Origin: Prostheceraeus crozeri
Taxonomy: Eukaryota; Platyhelminthes; Polycladida; Euryleptidae
DNA length: 64,000 bases
Direction of reading: 5' to 3'
NCBI GenBank assembly: GCA_907163375.1
Contig: CAJQUW010009206.1
Span: 39,809 to 103,808, forward strand
Below, piece after piece: positions 35,535-44,737 of the stretch (its first letter is position 1; each line of letters begins with the position of its first letter). Both the position numbers and the translations under genes were made by a program. Below the pieces are notes generated by a model, which saw nothing but the letters and a program-made list of their open reading frames with translations, did no database searches and had not been told where the DNA came from.

Positions 35535-36078
35535 GATTGCGATGTAACTACGTTCGAAGGCCGCCAAATAGCAGGCATGATCCAAAGTTCACGATCAAAA
35601 CGGTAAAGCATCCTCCATCAATCATGTGTTGGGGTGCTATTTCGGCCAAATGACGGGCTGTCTTTGCACTTCTACCAAAAGGAGAAGGGTTGAATTCACA
35701 AGGATAGGGCCTGTACATTCATGAAGAAAAAGTCAAACTTCATATGGACATTCACGTGACATATTCCCAGCAAGAATCAGCCCCATGGCATGCTTCAAAG
35801 TGAACTAAGAGTTGATTTACTTAAAATCGAATCGCGCTACTGGAGAACTGACCGCCGAACTCACCAAATCTCAATGTGATTGAGAATAATTGCTGGTCGA
35901 TTGTGAAATCAAAAGTGCGTCTGCATCGTCCTGCCTTCGAGAGTGATCTAATTAAAATCCTGAAAACACTTTAGGTGACAGGAATATCGCCGGATTACTG
36001 CAAAAAGTTAGTGAGATCCACGCCCGCAAGTATCCGAGCGGTCCTCGAAAACAATGGCTATCCGAAAAAATATTGATC
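35535..36078 (+). pseudogene. Second Tc1-type transposase fragment, C-terminal half
   Basis: The readable order is CWGAISAK (compare the usual VWGAI), KLHMDIH, a degraded QQESAPWH in place of QDNAPCH, PPNSPNLNVIEN (third catalytic motif) and GISPDYCKKLV close to the C-terminus at about 36075. Several stops and at least one frame change occur. It belongs to a different Tc1 subfamily from the element at 26658-27668. Confidence 0.65.
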
Positions 36079-36096
36079 ATAGAGTAAGTAGAGATA

Positions 36097-36811
36097 GGTA
36101 GAGTGTCTGTATACAGTGAAAATTTTTATATCAAAAGATTCAGTTTCTTACGGAGATTACGTTCCTGTGGTCCAAAAGAAATTTGTCCGGTTTTTGAAAA
36201 GTTAAATTTTGGAAAATTCATATACTACCGACATGATGCCCCTTTATAAGTAGTATGAAACAAGTTTGATATCAAAAGAATATTCGCTAAGAAGCATCTT
36301 AATTAAGCGTAAATAAAGCAGATGATCTAGAAAGTTTGATGAACTGCATTGTAATGCAAGTCCCGCAAGTCGTCAAGCAAAGGTTGAGATCTCATTGTGC
36401 TCATAGAGTTGCTTCTTTGCTGAGATGTCATGTTTTCAATTCAATTTTCAGTGGCTTGATTTTACGATTAATAAGGCGTCATGTAATTGAATCTGAATAG
36501 CGATGTGTCGACCCATTAACATATATAAAAGTTAATTATGATAAGCTTCCTTGATACTGATATTTTGTTCTTTCAGTGGCAGTTTGTGATATGATCACGC
36601 TTCAGAGGAGGATTTGTGGAATACAAACTATTCCTTGTTCTGTATTGCGATCATTATCAGTCAAATTCGTTTACATTTCTCCAAGCGTGTAAAAGCTGCA
36701 TATCTTACAAGTGGAAATGGGTCTTGATCTGGAATCGACTCATGTTTATTCAATGAAATCGAAACTGTATACACATTGGGGATTTAATAAATGCTGAGTT
36801 ACCACTCTACC
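36097..36811. mobile_element. MITE copy B (GGTAGAGTG termini)
   Basis: It has the same termini and inner blocks as copy A, in the same orientation, but is about 100 bp longer in the middle. The right flank is TAA; the left flank is ATA, so the target duplication is imperfect or mutated. Confidence 0.7.
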
Positions 36812-39398
36812 TAATATACTTACTCTATGATATTGATTTTGTGTAAGTGAAGCATGCCATTTCTAGTTAAGTCAATAACCATACTGCATGAAAAGAGTTC
36901 TACTTATGTGTTCCAGTCTAATAGAGATAATATTCATTAGCATATTGATATTTTCGCTGGGTGGGCTAATATTTTGGCCACTATGGTAAATGGAAAACAA
37001 AAATTTGCACATATTTTCTTCAGATCGACAAGCAATTGACCGAAGAACTAGATTGAGTTCGGGCAAATGGTGGGCAAGTAGAAAATAAGTGTCATAGTAG
37101 TTCTAGTGATGGCAACTGTTTTTCCATTGGATCATCAATACTTTAAAGAAATAAAGCATTGAGTCGCTAACTGCTTTTGCATCAACAACTTTGAAACTAT
37201 CACTGAGAGAATCCGCCACATTACAGAAACAAAATATTCTTTAATCGATGTCGTACATCAGCATAAATTGACGACTAAAAACTATAGCATTTTCCCAATA
37301 TGAGGAAACTGAGTTCTATATTGTGCTCAAATATTACACTTTACAGACGCCATGCAGCTTAATATACTTTTTAATATGAAATGATGCCAAGACCACGACA
37401 GGAGAATATTAAAGAGATGAAAGCAACATTTGATGCAATCCATTACTGAAAACACTAAAGTGTCTTGAGTTTTAGACGTCATCATTGCAGTATGCCTGTA
37501 AAGAATCAATAACTCATATGCAGACAAGTCATCATCCTAACTACAGACATATACTCGTACAATTAATGAAATTCATGCAGTTCAAATCTAACTCTCTGCA
37601 GCTCGTTTCCAAAATTTGAAATTTACAAAGACCAATGAAAATAGCTCATTCATGTTTGCGCTTCATGAACACACAAAGGTGAGCTGCCGGATTTCCCAGC
37701 ACATCCACCTACCGATTTTTACATTTTATGAATTCCACGATTTTCCTGACATAGCACCGAAAAAATAAACTGTCCATTAAACTAAAACAATTTATACGAC
37801 TTCGAACTATATGTACTATAGTAGCATAATCTGCATTAAATGATTATAAAATGATTTGTTTTCGTACTTGTAAATAAAGCAAAATTACAATATTTTTCTT
37901 TAAAATTTTGTGAAAATCTCTCACATTTTTCAACCCTATTTAAGCACCTATAAGGCGATCAGTCAGTTTCATCAATAACGTCCTTGAAATCAGTAAATTC
38001 TATTCTTTCAGAATCATATAAGTGAATGTGATTTTGATTCATCAATGGTCGAAAAAATTCATTTTTGAAGTGGGTATGATCTTTCATGGTCTTGTAATTC
38101 CGTCACGAAAATTTTACGATTGTTTTAGCTGACGATTTTTATCCATGTTTGTTTTTCTACATTTTTTTGGATTAACAGTAAAGTTTGATCACAATCATCG
38201 TACAACAGTTCAGTTGTACATTGGTATTTCTGAATTCAGTGACAAAATTCGAGTGACGGAATTACATAAAAACGCTTCGTGAAGGACGCTAGAGGTTTGA
38301 TTGATATCTTTGTCTGTTATGTCTGATATATCTTTGATCCTTGGTTGTTAAAACCATAGGGGATACTGATGACGGCTAAAAAGCCAAAAACGCTGGCAGT
38401 CCAGCCTGAAGAAACTTCATCAATACTTGTAGCTCCGACAATGATTTTAATCAAACCTTGCTCTCATCTCTTATATTTCAAACATATGTAATAAAAAGCA
38501 ACTTTTGGCTTTTAGACAAGACATTGACAGCTATTTCATTAAAGTTGATCCGCCATGCTATAAGTAAACGCAACATCAACACGAAAAGAAATCCTTGTCA
38601 CTTCTGCAGTTGTTTGCGAGATTTCAATTTTCGTTGGTGTCTTCGCCGAATTTTGCTTATCCGCTTTTGCAAAAGTGATAATGTAAAATATTCTTTTGTC
38701 ACTCCCCTGTTCTACTTTTCGGTAGATTTCTGCTTCATTTTTTTGGCAGACGCTTCTTGAAAGATGTTTCTTGGAAAGCATCAAAGCAATCAAAACTCAA
38801 ATCATAATCTATTTTATAAGAACATGGCTTACTACAACTTTTTCGTCAGGCTTTCCTACCTTAATGCTAATCAAGCATATTTGAAATATACCATATCATA
38901 AAAGCTAAAAAATGTAAAATTACGTCTGTGCAATTTTTCATGACTAAAAGTTGGTTGCGACAGGGTGTGAGAGGTCGGATATATCAAAGTTTGTTGGAGA
39001 TATCTTACGTCCTCTCTATGCTACGACAGAAAGGATTGCTAATATTCCGACATCTGCGGTCAAAACATATCAATGATCAATATCATGACATTTGACATCA
39101 AGCCTATTGCTATGCCATGCAAATGTAAATTATGCTGTTTGCCTACATTTTCAAGCATTCGGATGATGAAACATGCAAATGTGCCTATTTACATAAATGA
39201 GATACTTTCATTTGATGCACACCATGATTTAATTGATACACGAGAAAAAGGATCAAGTTTTTATGAAAGTTAATTGAATGATGGGTGATGCTAAATTGCC
39301 TACTTTCAGATTGACCTAAGATTGTTAATTCGCTTCCTTGAAGGAAACGATGCATTTATGTTTCCATATATTTTCATTTAAAACATGGAATATTTTAC

Positions 39399-39403
<5 letters not shown>
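36812..39403. other. No gene recognised
   Basis: The stretch is AT-rich without a convincing domain. Near 38361-38390 there is a decayed hammerhead-like piece: CTGATGA, a GGCT/AGCC hairpin and AAAA where GAAA is expected. Confidence 0.4.

Positions 39404-39455
<52 letters not shown>
39404..39455. repeat. (TA)n microsatellite
   Basis: About 26 TA units mark the 5' break of the LINE fragment that follows. Short tyrosine-isoleucine open frames across it are artefacts. Confidence 0.95.
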
Positions 39456-39457
<2 letters not shown>

Positions 39458-39590
39458 AATATCCACTTCGCTCCTGATATGGATTCCCTCATTCAAGCCA
39501 TCAACATCTATGTCAATGAAGCTTCGAAATTGGGGCTCTAAGTCAACTACTCTAAGAAAAAGTTAATGATGATAAGTGAGAGCACACCTC
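39456..39590 (+). pseudogene. LINE RT fragment, upstream half (interrupted by the Polinton)
   Basis: The frame has DMDSLIQAINIYVNEASKLGL, a stop, then VNYSKKKLMMIS, the stretch just after the catalytic box in RTE/CR1-like reverse transcriptases (a region usually reading GLxVNxxKTKVM). It stops at the Polinton target duplication and resumes at 60146. Confidence 0.75.
39585..39590 (+). repeat. 6-bp target-site duplication, left copy (CACCTC)
   Basis: It sits immediately outside the left terminal repeat and is identical to 60146-60151. Polinton integrases make 6-bp duplications. Confidence 0.9.
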
Positions 39591-39638
39591 AGTAATGGGA
39601 AAAAGACCGGACCAGGACACCATAAAATCAAAAAAAAT

Positions 39639-39842
39639 AGTACTTTTAAAAACGACATAAATTCATGAATTTAGTCCCTTTTTCAGGTTTTTAAGACCTA
39701 AATTCATGAATTTGGTTCATTCAAAAAGTACCATTTTTTTCAAAAATGGTACTTTTAAAAACGACATAAATTCATGAATTTAGGTCTTAAAAACCTGAAA
39801 AAGGGACTAAATTCATGAATTTATGTCGTTTTTAAAAGTACT
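39639..39842. repeat. Large palindrome in the left terminal repeat
   Basis: Arms of about 100 bp begin AGTACTTTTAAAAACGACAT and close on the reverse complement ending at 39842. The centre lies near the AGTACCATTTTT...AAAAATGGTACTT stretch. Only a roughly 13-bp segment near 39716-39728 fails to match. Confidence 0.9.
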
Positions 39843-39963
39843 CAATTTTCAAATTTTTCAAAATCTCAAATTTGAGAATTACAATTTTCACCCTCAAAAT
39901 CATGACCGTTCCAGGACACCAAAAATTATAAAAGTTGAGTATCTCAAATTTGAGAATTACAAT

Positions 39964-39991
39964 CGGGCGAAGCCCTAGAACCTTCGGTTCG
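39964..39991. repeat. Double-hairpin module 1
   Basis: GGGC-GAA-GCCC (39965-39975), the spacer TA, then GAACC-TTC-GGTTC (39978-39990): two perfect tiny hairpins with 3-base loops. Its mirror copy is at 59749-59775 in the right terminal repeat. Confidence 0.9.
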
Positions 39992-40108
39992 ATTTTCATT
40001 GCTTAAATCATGACCGTTCTAGGACACCGAAAATCATAAAAGTTGGGAATTTCAAATTCATGAATTTTATCCATTTTTCAGGTTTTTAAAATATATCATG
40101 TGACTTGC

Positions 40109-40134
40109 GAACCGAAGGTTCAGGGCTTCGCCCG
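40109..40134. repeat. Double-hairpin module 2
   Basis: GAACC-GAA-GGTTC (40109-40121), A, then GGGC-TTC-GCCC (40123-40133). It lies just upstream of the terminal-repeat gene start. The right-repeat counterpart (59608-59630) has lost bases from the second hairpin. Confidence 0.9.
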
Positions 40135-40154
40135 TTAAAAATATTTCTTTAAAA

Positions 40155-40478
40155 ATGGAAGAAACAAAAGTGGAAGGAACTTCAGAAATGGAAGGAACCT
40201 CAAGAATATATCCTTCGTTATCATATGAACGTAGTTCTACTTTAATGGACATTGAAAAAATGAACATTGAAAAAATGAATAAAAAAAAACACAAAGATAG
40301 AGTTAGGTATATGAAAGATAAGGAATCTCAATTATTATTAAGATTAGAGCATTATAAAAAGTTAAGAAAGAGATGGTCTAATGCTTTAACAATTGTCATT
40401 TCATCTGGCGTTCTTACAATTCCAGTAGTTGCTACTGCTTTAACTCGATACAAAATGAAAACACATTTCCATCTTTGA
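40155..40478 (+). CDS. Terminal-repeat gene, left copy, C-terminally truncated
   Basis: The start follows the A-rich AAAAATGG context common to genes of this element. The protein begins MEETKVEGTSEMEGTS, a repeat-rich acidic leader, then a basic helical region (KHKDRVRYMKDKESQLLLRL) and a hydrophobic membrane-type segment (LTIVISSGVLTIPVVATALT). A 60-bp deletion removes the sequence just before the hydrophobic segment, and homology with the right copy stops at 40444, so the last residues are foreign. Function unknown; it is a likely membrane protein. Nothing similar comes to mind outside this element. Confidence 0.55.
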   Translation: MEETKVEGTSEMEGTSRIYPSLSYERSSTLMDIEKMNIEKMNKKKHKDRVRYMKDKESQLLLRLEHYKKLRKRWSNALTIVISSGVLTIPVVATALTRYKMKTHFHL

Positions 40479-40512
40479 AATATTTTATTCACATCACAGA
40501 CAAGTACTATGT

Positions 40513-40880
40513 ACAAGTAGCATGGTTTACAACGAATAAAATATGTTGACTAGAAAATGTATTATGCCATGATACAATTGTTTCTGTATGAGTAAAATAA
40601 GGTAAGGCTCATAGAACTATAAAACCAATGAGGACAAGTAGCATGGTTTACAACGAATAAAATATGTTGACTAGAAAATGTATTATGCCATGATACAATT
40701 GTTTCTGTATGAGTAAAATAAGGTAAGGCTCATAGAACTATAAAACCAATGAGGACAAGTAGTATGGTTTACAACGAATAATATATATGTTACTAAAATG
40801 TATTATGGCATGATACATTTGTTTCTCGTAAATAGAAATAAGGTAATACTCATAGTACTATTATCCATTGCGAGTAGCTT
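40513..40880 (+). repeat. 121-bp tandem repeat, three copies
   Basis: Units start at 40513, 40634 and 40755 (ACAAGTAGCATGGTTTACAA). The first two are almost identical and the third is diverged. The array starts shortly inside the inner edge of the left terminal repeat and is not coding. Confidence 0.9.
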
Positions 40881-40886
40881 ACCGTT

Positions 40887-41477
40887 TCAATTGATTGAGT
40901 TTAGTATTTCATCAAGGGTTGGGCGCTGTCTCCCATGGCGAAGATACGAGTCAATAATAGCGAAGTTCCTTTTGAAAAATGATATAGATTCCGTCGAGTT
41001 CTTAATAAACGGAAATCGTAAATATAGTTTATAAAATTTTCTTAAAAAGATGTTATAGCCTCTGGAATAACCTAATTGTTTACAAACATGGCCACTTCCC
41101 CGGATTACAGTCAAAGCTCTTCCTTTTAACAACGATAACTTCACAGTATTCTTCACCGAAATGTCTTCTTCTCTTCTTAAATGTGCTAAATAATTAGTTA
41201 GCTCTGATGGTAAGATGTCTCTTTGAATTTCTTCTTCAAAATTATAGTTTGAACTGATATTGATGGCGTTATCCTGCAATGTGTCTTCAAATCGATTTAT
41301 CACTAAAAATTCTCTGAATGTTTTTGATGCGTGGATGTCTTCTTCCTCCCTTGGTTTAAGATATTTCTCCTGAAATTCTGTTAGCATCTCAATACACTTC
41401 TTCCGTTGATCTTCGTTCACAATAGTGTCTGAAATTTTTCTTTTCAAATCGGCAAAGGCGATGCTTGAACGTGCCAT
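40887..41477 (-). CDS. Hypothetical protein, 196 aa, atypical composition
   Basis: An intact frame starts MARSSIAFADLKRKISDTI. The protein is charged and mostly helical in appearance, with no signal peptide or membrane segment. The C-terminal half is Tyr/Phe-rich (YNIFLRKFYKLYLRFPF). Its codons are richer in G/C than the other genes of the element and it lacks the A-rich start context, so it may be a cargo gene acquired with the flanking repeats. No family recognised. A host exon carried into the element is an alternative. Confidence 0.45.
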   Translation of the reverse strand: MARSSIAFADLKRKISDTIVNEDQRKKCIEMLTEFQEKYLKPREEEDIHASKTFREFLVINRFEDTLQDNAINISSNYNFEEEIQRDILPSELTNYLAHLRREEDISVKNTVKLSLLKGRALTVIRGSGHVCKQLGYSRGYNIFLRKFYKLYLRFPFIKNSTESISFFKRNFAIIDSYLRHGRQRPTLDEILNSIN

Positions 41478-41871
41478 TTTCGTTAAAACGTAGTGAATTA
41501 ATTATGATAAAAAATAAAATTGTTGAAAGTCGCTGATGAAATTGACCAAAATAGATAAAGGTCACAGATGATTCGTAAGCAGTCACAGTCTCGTAGAACG
41601 CTCGCAGAATGAATACACGCAGTAATACGTGGAATAATGGCAGCAGCTGTTCAAGTGAAAAGTTATGAGTTATGCGGGTCACAAAGAATTCTCTCATACT
41701 GAATAGCTTAAACTGCTAGCAGCTGTTCATGTTGAGAAATTTGGTAACAGATGTTGCTAATGTCTTAATACAGATAAAACAATCAATATTCTCTTAACAA
41801 GAGTTCATAAGAATAAAATGGAACAATGTAACGTTTTAATTTAGATTAAATTAAATCATTTCAAAATCGAA

Positions 41872-42172
41872 TAAGTAGTAAAGAAAGACATCATTAGAGA
41901 ACAGTTTTAAATCAATACCCCCTCCCTTCTGACTAAGTAGCAAGGAAAGTCATCATTGTGGAATAGTTTTAAATCAATACCCCCTCCCTTCTGACTAAGT
42001 AGTAAAGAAAGACATCATTAGAGACCAGTTTTAAATCAATACCCCCCCCCCAGTAGTAAGGAAAGTCATCATTATAAAAATGTTTTAAATCAATACCCCC
42101 TTCTGACTAAGTAGTAAGGAAAGACATCATTAGAGAACAGTTTTAAATCAATACCCCCCCCTCCTTCTGACT
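41872..42172 (+). repeat. 62-bp tandem repeat with C-run, five copies
   Basis: Units begin at 41872, 41934, 41996, about 42052 and 42108 (TAAGTAGTAAAGAAAGACAT...TTTTAAATCAATACCCCC). C-run length varies from 5 to 10. The array ends some 35 bp before the protease gene, so it occupies its promoter region. Confidence 0.9.
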
Positions 42173-42207
42173 TCTAGGGGTCCCTTAAGAAATTTTTTTA
42201 TTATAAA

Positions 42208-42696
42208 ATGAGCAACATAAATGAGTTTTTGAAATTATATGGAACACAGACAACAACGAATTTCGATTTAAATAAGATTGCTAATCGATTAGGAATAAAG
42301 AATTTTCACATATTGATGAGGGATGAATTACAATTCCTAAAAAATAGGCCAACAGGAACCTTCAGTTCCCGGAACAAAGTTCCATCAATAACTGTAAATT
42401 TCATAACGAATCTTCACACTTCAGACCAAAACGGCGTACATTGGTCAGCAGGCGTTAAAAATCATCAGCAAAACTATTATTTTGATCGCCCGGAGGCTGA
42501 GAACTATTATTTTGATTCATACGGTTTGCCCCCTACAAATGAAGTAAAAGAATTACTTGGCAATGGAATTTATAATACGTTTCAAATTCAAACACCAGGC
42601 ACTACTTATTGTGGACAATTATGTCTTTATGTTTTATTTAAATTACAAAAAGGAGTACCATTTCTAGATATTATGTTAGAGTTAAACAATCTATAA
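42208..42696 (+). CDS. Adenain-like cysteine protease (capsid maturation)
   Basis: The 162-residue frame starts in the context ATAAAATGAG. The catalytic set of adenovirus-type (C5-like) proteases is visible: His78 in GVHWSAG, Asp103 in YYFDSYG, Gln128, and Cys135 in TYCGQLC. The Gln-to-Cys spacing of 7 equals that of adenain. In Polintons this enzyme is thought to process capsid precursors during assembly. Two odd insertions keep the frame: a double hairpin at 42355-42383 encoding about TGTFSSRNKV, and a 30-bp duplication giving NYYFD twice (residues 89-103). Both lie in surface-like stretches. The frame is otherwise intact. Confidence 0.9.
   Translation: MSNINEFLKLYGTQTTTNFDLNKIANRLGIKNFHILMRDELQFLKNRPTGTFSSRNKVPSITVNFITNLHTSDQNGVHWSAGVKNHQQNYYFDRPEAENYYFDSYGLPPTNEVKELLGNGIYNTFQIQTPGTTYCGQLCLYVLFKLQKGVPFLDIMLELNNL
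42355..42383. repeat. Double-hairpin module inside the protease gene
   Basis: GGAAC-CTTCA-GTTCC (42355-42369), C, then GGAAC-AAA-GTTCC (42371-42383). The stem sequence differs from module 1 but the architecture is the same. It is translated in frame. Confidence 0.7.
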
Positions 42697-42730
42697 CTCA
42701 AGCGAAGCTAGCTAAAGCGCCACCTAAAGG

Positions 42731-44043
42731 TTAAAGCTCTGTTTTCTGTAATTCATTTTGATAAAAACGACCTCTGATATCCTCATTATCTAAATCTTTA
42801 ATTTCATAAGTAATCGGATAAGTTTTATTTATTTTGCAAACTTCAAATATTTCTTTAGTCCAATAGCCAACAAAGCCTTTTTCAAATTTATTCTTATATT
42901 TAAATATTCTAACTCTATCTCCAATTTTAAATTTCGGTTTAAGTTTCTGCAAATTCGGATTACTCTCATTCGAATTATTATTCTCGAATATTTTTTTCGT
43001 ATCAAATCAGGGTCGTCAGAAGCATTCTTTGGAGTTTCTTCAATACCAGAATGAACTTTATTATTGTAATCTTCCACAATTCCTGGTAATATTTTTAACC
43101 ATTTCTGATTTCCTTGCTGAGTAAATTTCTTGAAAATTTTATTTTTTAACGTCCGATTGAATCTTTCTATCACTATAGCTTTTCCTGCGTTTTCAGTTGA
43201 ATAAACAATTTCAAATAGTGGCTGAACGTTTCGGTTATAAAATTCCGACCCTTTATCAACAAACAATTTTTTTGGCTTTCTATTACTTTCTTTAAAGATT
43301 TCTTCAAACGCATATTTAACTGAAAGACCACTTTTATTTTTTAAAGGTTTTACCCAAGCGTATCGTGTATATAAATCTATAACTGTCAATGCGTATTTGT
43401 AGTCCCTTTCATTCGGCATATGAATAAGATCAGCACTCCAAATATCATCTTTATTAAATACTTTTACTTTTAATAAATATTTAGGCTTTCTATATTCTTT
43501 ATGAATTTCAGATGCATAAACGTCTGAATTATGATTTTCATTTAAACCCTGACCGAATAATATTTTAGCTTGTAAAGCTTTCTTAACAAACATTCTTTCA
43601 ATTTTTTCTCTAAATGTAGGATTCTGAATACTATCTAATTCTTGAATCATCTTCTTATCAGCTGCATGACGAGAACTTAGATCATGATTTCGATCAGCTA
43701 AATCATGCCTGTAAGCGGCGGCATCTACTCTATTTATTGGTTCTTCACCTGGTTTCGGATTATTATTCTCATCTAGTCTTATATCTAATCGAGTTCCTGG
43801 CCCAGTATATGAATGACCAGGAAGATGTTTTTCTTTCGAATATTTACTCCAAATAAATCCAGGAAAGTTTTCTAATGTTTTTTGTATATCACCACCGAAG
43901 TGGTGTGGAACTTTGTTCTTGTCACCTCCAATATGCTGACAGTTTGAGTTTTTATTTTTGTTTAATAGATAATTTAATAAATCTAAATTAGCAATTTTTA
44001 ATTTAATTAAATTTTCTGAATTTGTAGAATTTGCGGTATCCAT
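42731..44043 (-). pseudogene. Fusion of parvovirus-type phospholipase A2 domain and retroviral-type integrase, C-terminus frameshifted
   Basis: Start chosen at 44043 (MDTANSTN), which has the element's A-rich start context; the longer frame to 44100 lacks it. Residues about 75-165 carry the VP1u-type phospholipase A2 signature: YTGPG calcium loop (79-83), an EPINRVDAAA segment, catalytic HD (113-114), HAADKKMI (126-133), then a basic FVKKALQAK helix. In parvoviruses this domain helps virions leave endosomes. Residues about 180-340 are the integrase core with Asp204 (WSADLI), Asp263 (FVDKGSEF) and Glu293 (VIERFNRTLK). The Asp-Glu gap is 29 residues, shorter than the usual 33-35. A frameshift in the T-run at 42991-42997 separates the SH3-like C-terminal domain (42731-42952, FKIGDRVRIF ... 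FYQNEL). The phospholipase and catalytic-core parts form one unbroken frame. Confidence 0.85.
43890..43918. repeat. Double-hairpin module inside the phospholipase-integrase gene
   Basis: CACCAC-CGAA-GTGGTG (43890-43905) followed by GAAC-TTT-GTTC (43908-43918). It encodes the KNKVPHHFGG linker before the phospholipase domain. Confidence 0.65.
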
Positions 44044-44093
44044 TTTTAAAGATAAAAAACTTTTAAAAGATAAAATAAAAGTTTTACCGAAAA

Positions 44094-44120
44094 GAACCAA
44101 AGGTTCTGAGGTTATTACCT
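44094..44120. repeat. Double-hairpin module between integrase and pX-like genes
   Basis: GAACC-AAA-GGTTC (44094-44106) then AGGT-TATT-ACCT (44109-44120). It spans the short gap and the last codons of the pX-like gene. Confidence 0.6.
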
Positions 44121-44600
44121 TATCATACTAGGACTTAGATATATTCCAGAACCATCTTTAGTTTCTTTAATTTCAATTAAATCATCAACATTGTGGAGAA
44201 TATTTTTAAGAACTCGTTTTCCTTCATCAACTAATTTTAATTTACTGATAAAATTATCTACTATTCCTTCTCCCCTAGCAACTTTCTCTAACTCCCTATT
44301 ATGACGTTTTTGTTCTTCTAATGCTGCCTTCTCTGATTTATTTTTATTTACTGCTTGGACAATACCAGCTGTCCCACCTGCAACACTTCCTGCAGCTGCT
44401 ATGCCACCTATTATTAGTGGAATTAATGGGAGAATCCCGCCATTCTTTTCTTCTTGTAATTGAATATTCTCTATCATTGGTTTACTTATATAATACTTTT
44501 TTTTATTAATCGTAATAGTTTTAGGGGTATTTTTGTCAACAATATTACGTAATTTTAATTCAACAGTTTTATTATTAATATTACTTTTCGCTTGCGACAT
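44115..44600 (-). CDS. pX-like virion core protein with membrane-active segment
   Basis: 161 residues starting MSQAKSNINNKTVELKL. The middle has a glycine/alanine-rich hydrophobic run, PLIPLIIGGIAAAGSVAGG, followed by a charged coiled region (KNKSEKAALEEQKRHNREL). Adenovirus pX and its counterparts in adintoviruses and Polintons have this layout, and the gene sits between capsid and integrase on the same strand. The expected role is in the virion core or membrane interaction. The assignment rests on architecture and context, not on a sequence match I can prove. Confidence 0.6.
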   Translation of the reverse strand: MSQAKSNINNKTVELKLRNIVDKNTPKTITINKKKYYISKPMIENIQLQEEKNGGILPLIPLIIGGIAAAGSVAGGTAGIVQAVNKNKSEKAALEEQKRHNRELEKVARGEGIVDNFISKLKLVDEGKRVLKNILHNVDDLIEIKETKDGSGIYLSPSMIR

Positions 44601-44737
44601 TTTTAATAAAAAATTTTAAGTTAAGAATTTAAAGTTATCAAAAAATTTAAATCTATTCTAGTTATGAAAAATTTTTAGTTAAGAATTTTTAAGTTAACAA
44701 AAATTTTAATCTATTCTAGTTATGAAAAAAATTTTAA

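Larger units (their letters stand above)
39591..40444 (+). repeat. Left inverted terminal repeat
   Basis: It matches the reverse complement of 59230-60145 with few differences. The main one is a roughly 60-bp deletion near 40376 (just after AGAGATGG), inside the terminal-repeat gene. It contains a palindrome (39639-39842) and two double-hairpin modules. Confidence 0.9.

Noticed and set aside
34658..36811. The two similar 0.6-0.7 kb repeats as LTRs of the BEL/Pao element
   Set aside because: Each repeat has its own inverted termini and copy A interrupts pol itself, so they are MITEs and not LTRs.
39339..39541. 67-residue ORF with a Tyr-Ile repeat
   Set aside because: It is translation of the (TA)n microsatellite joined to the LINE fragment.
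44321..44509. Plus-strand ORFs opposite the pX-, pVI- and fibre-like genes
   Set aside because: They are hydrophobic reverse-strand shadows of Lys-rich coding sequence, without the A-rich start context.
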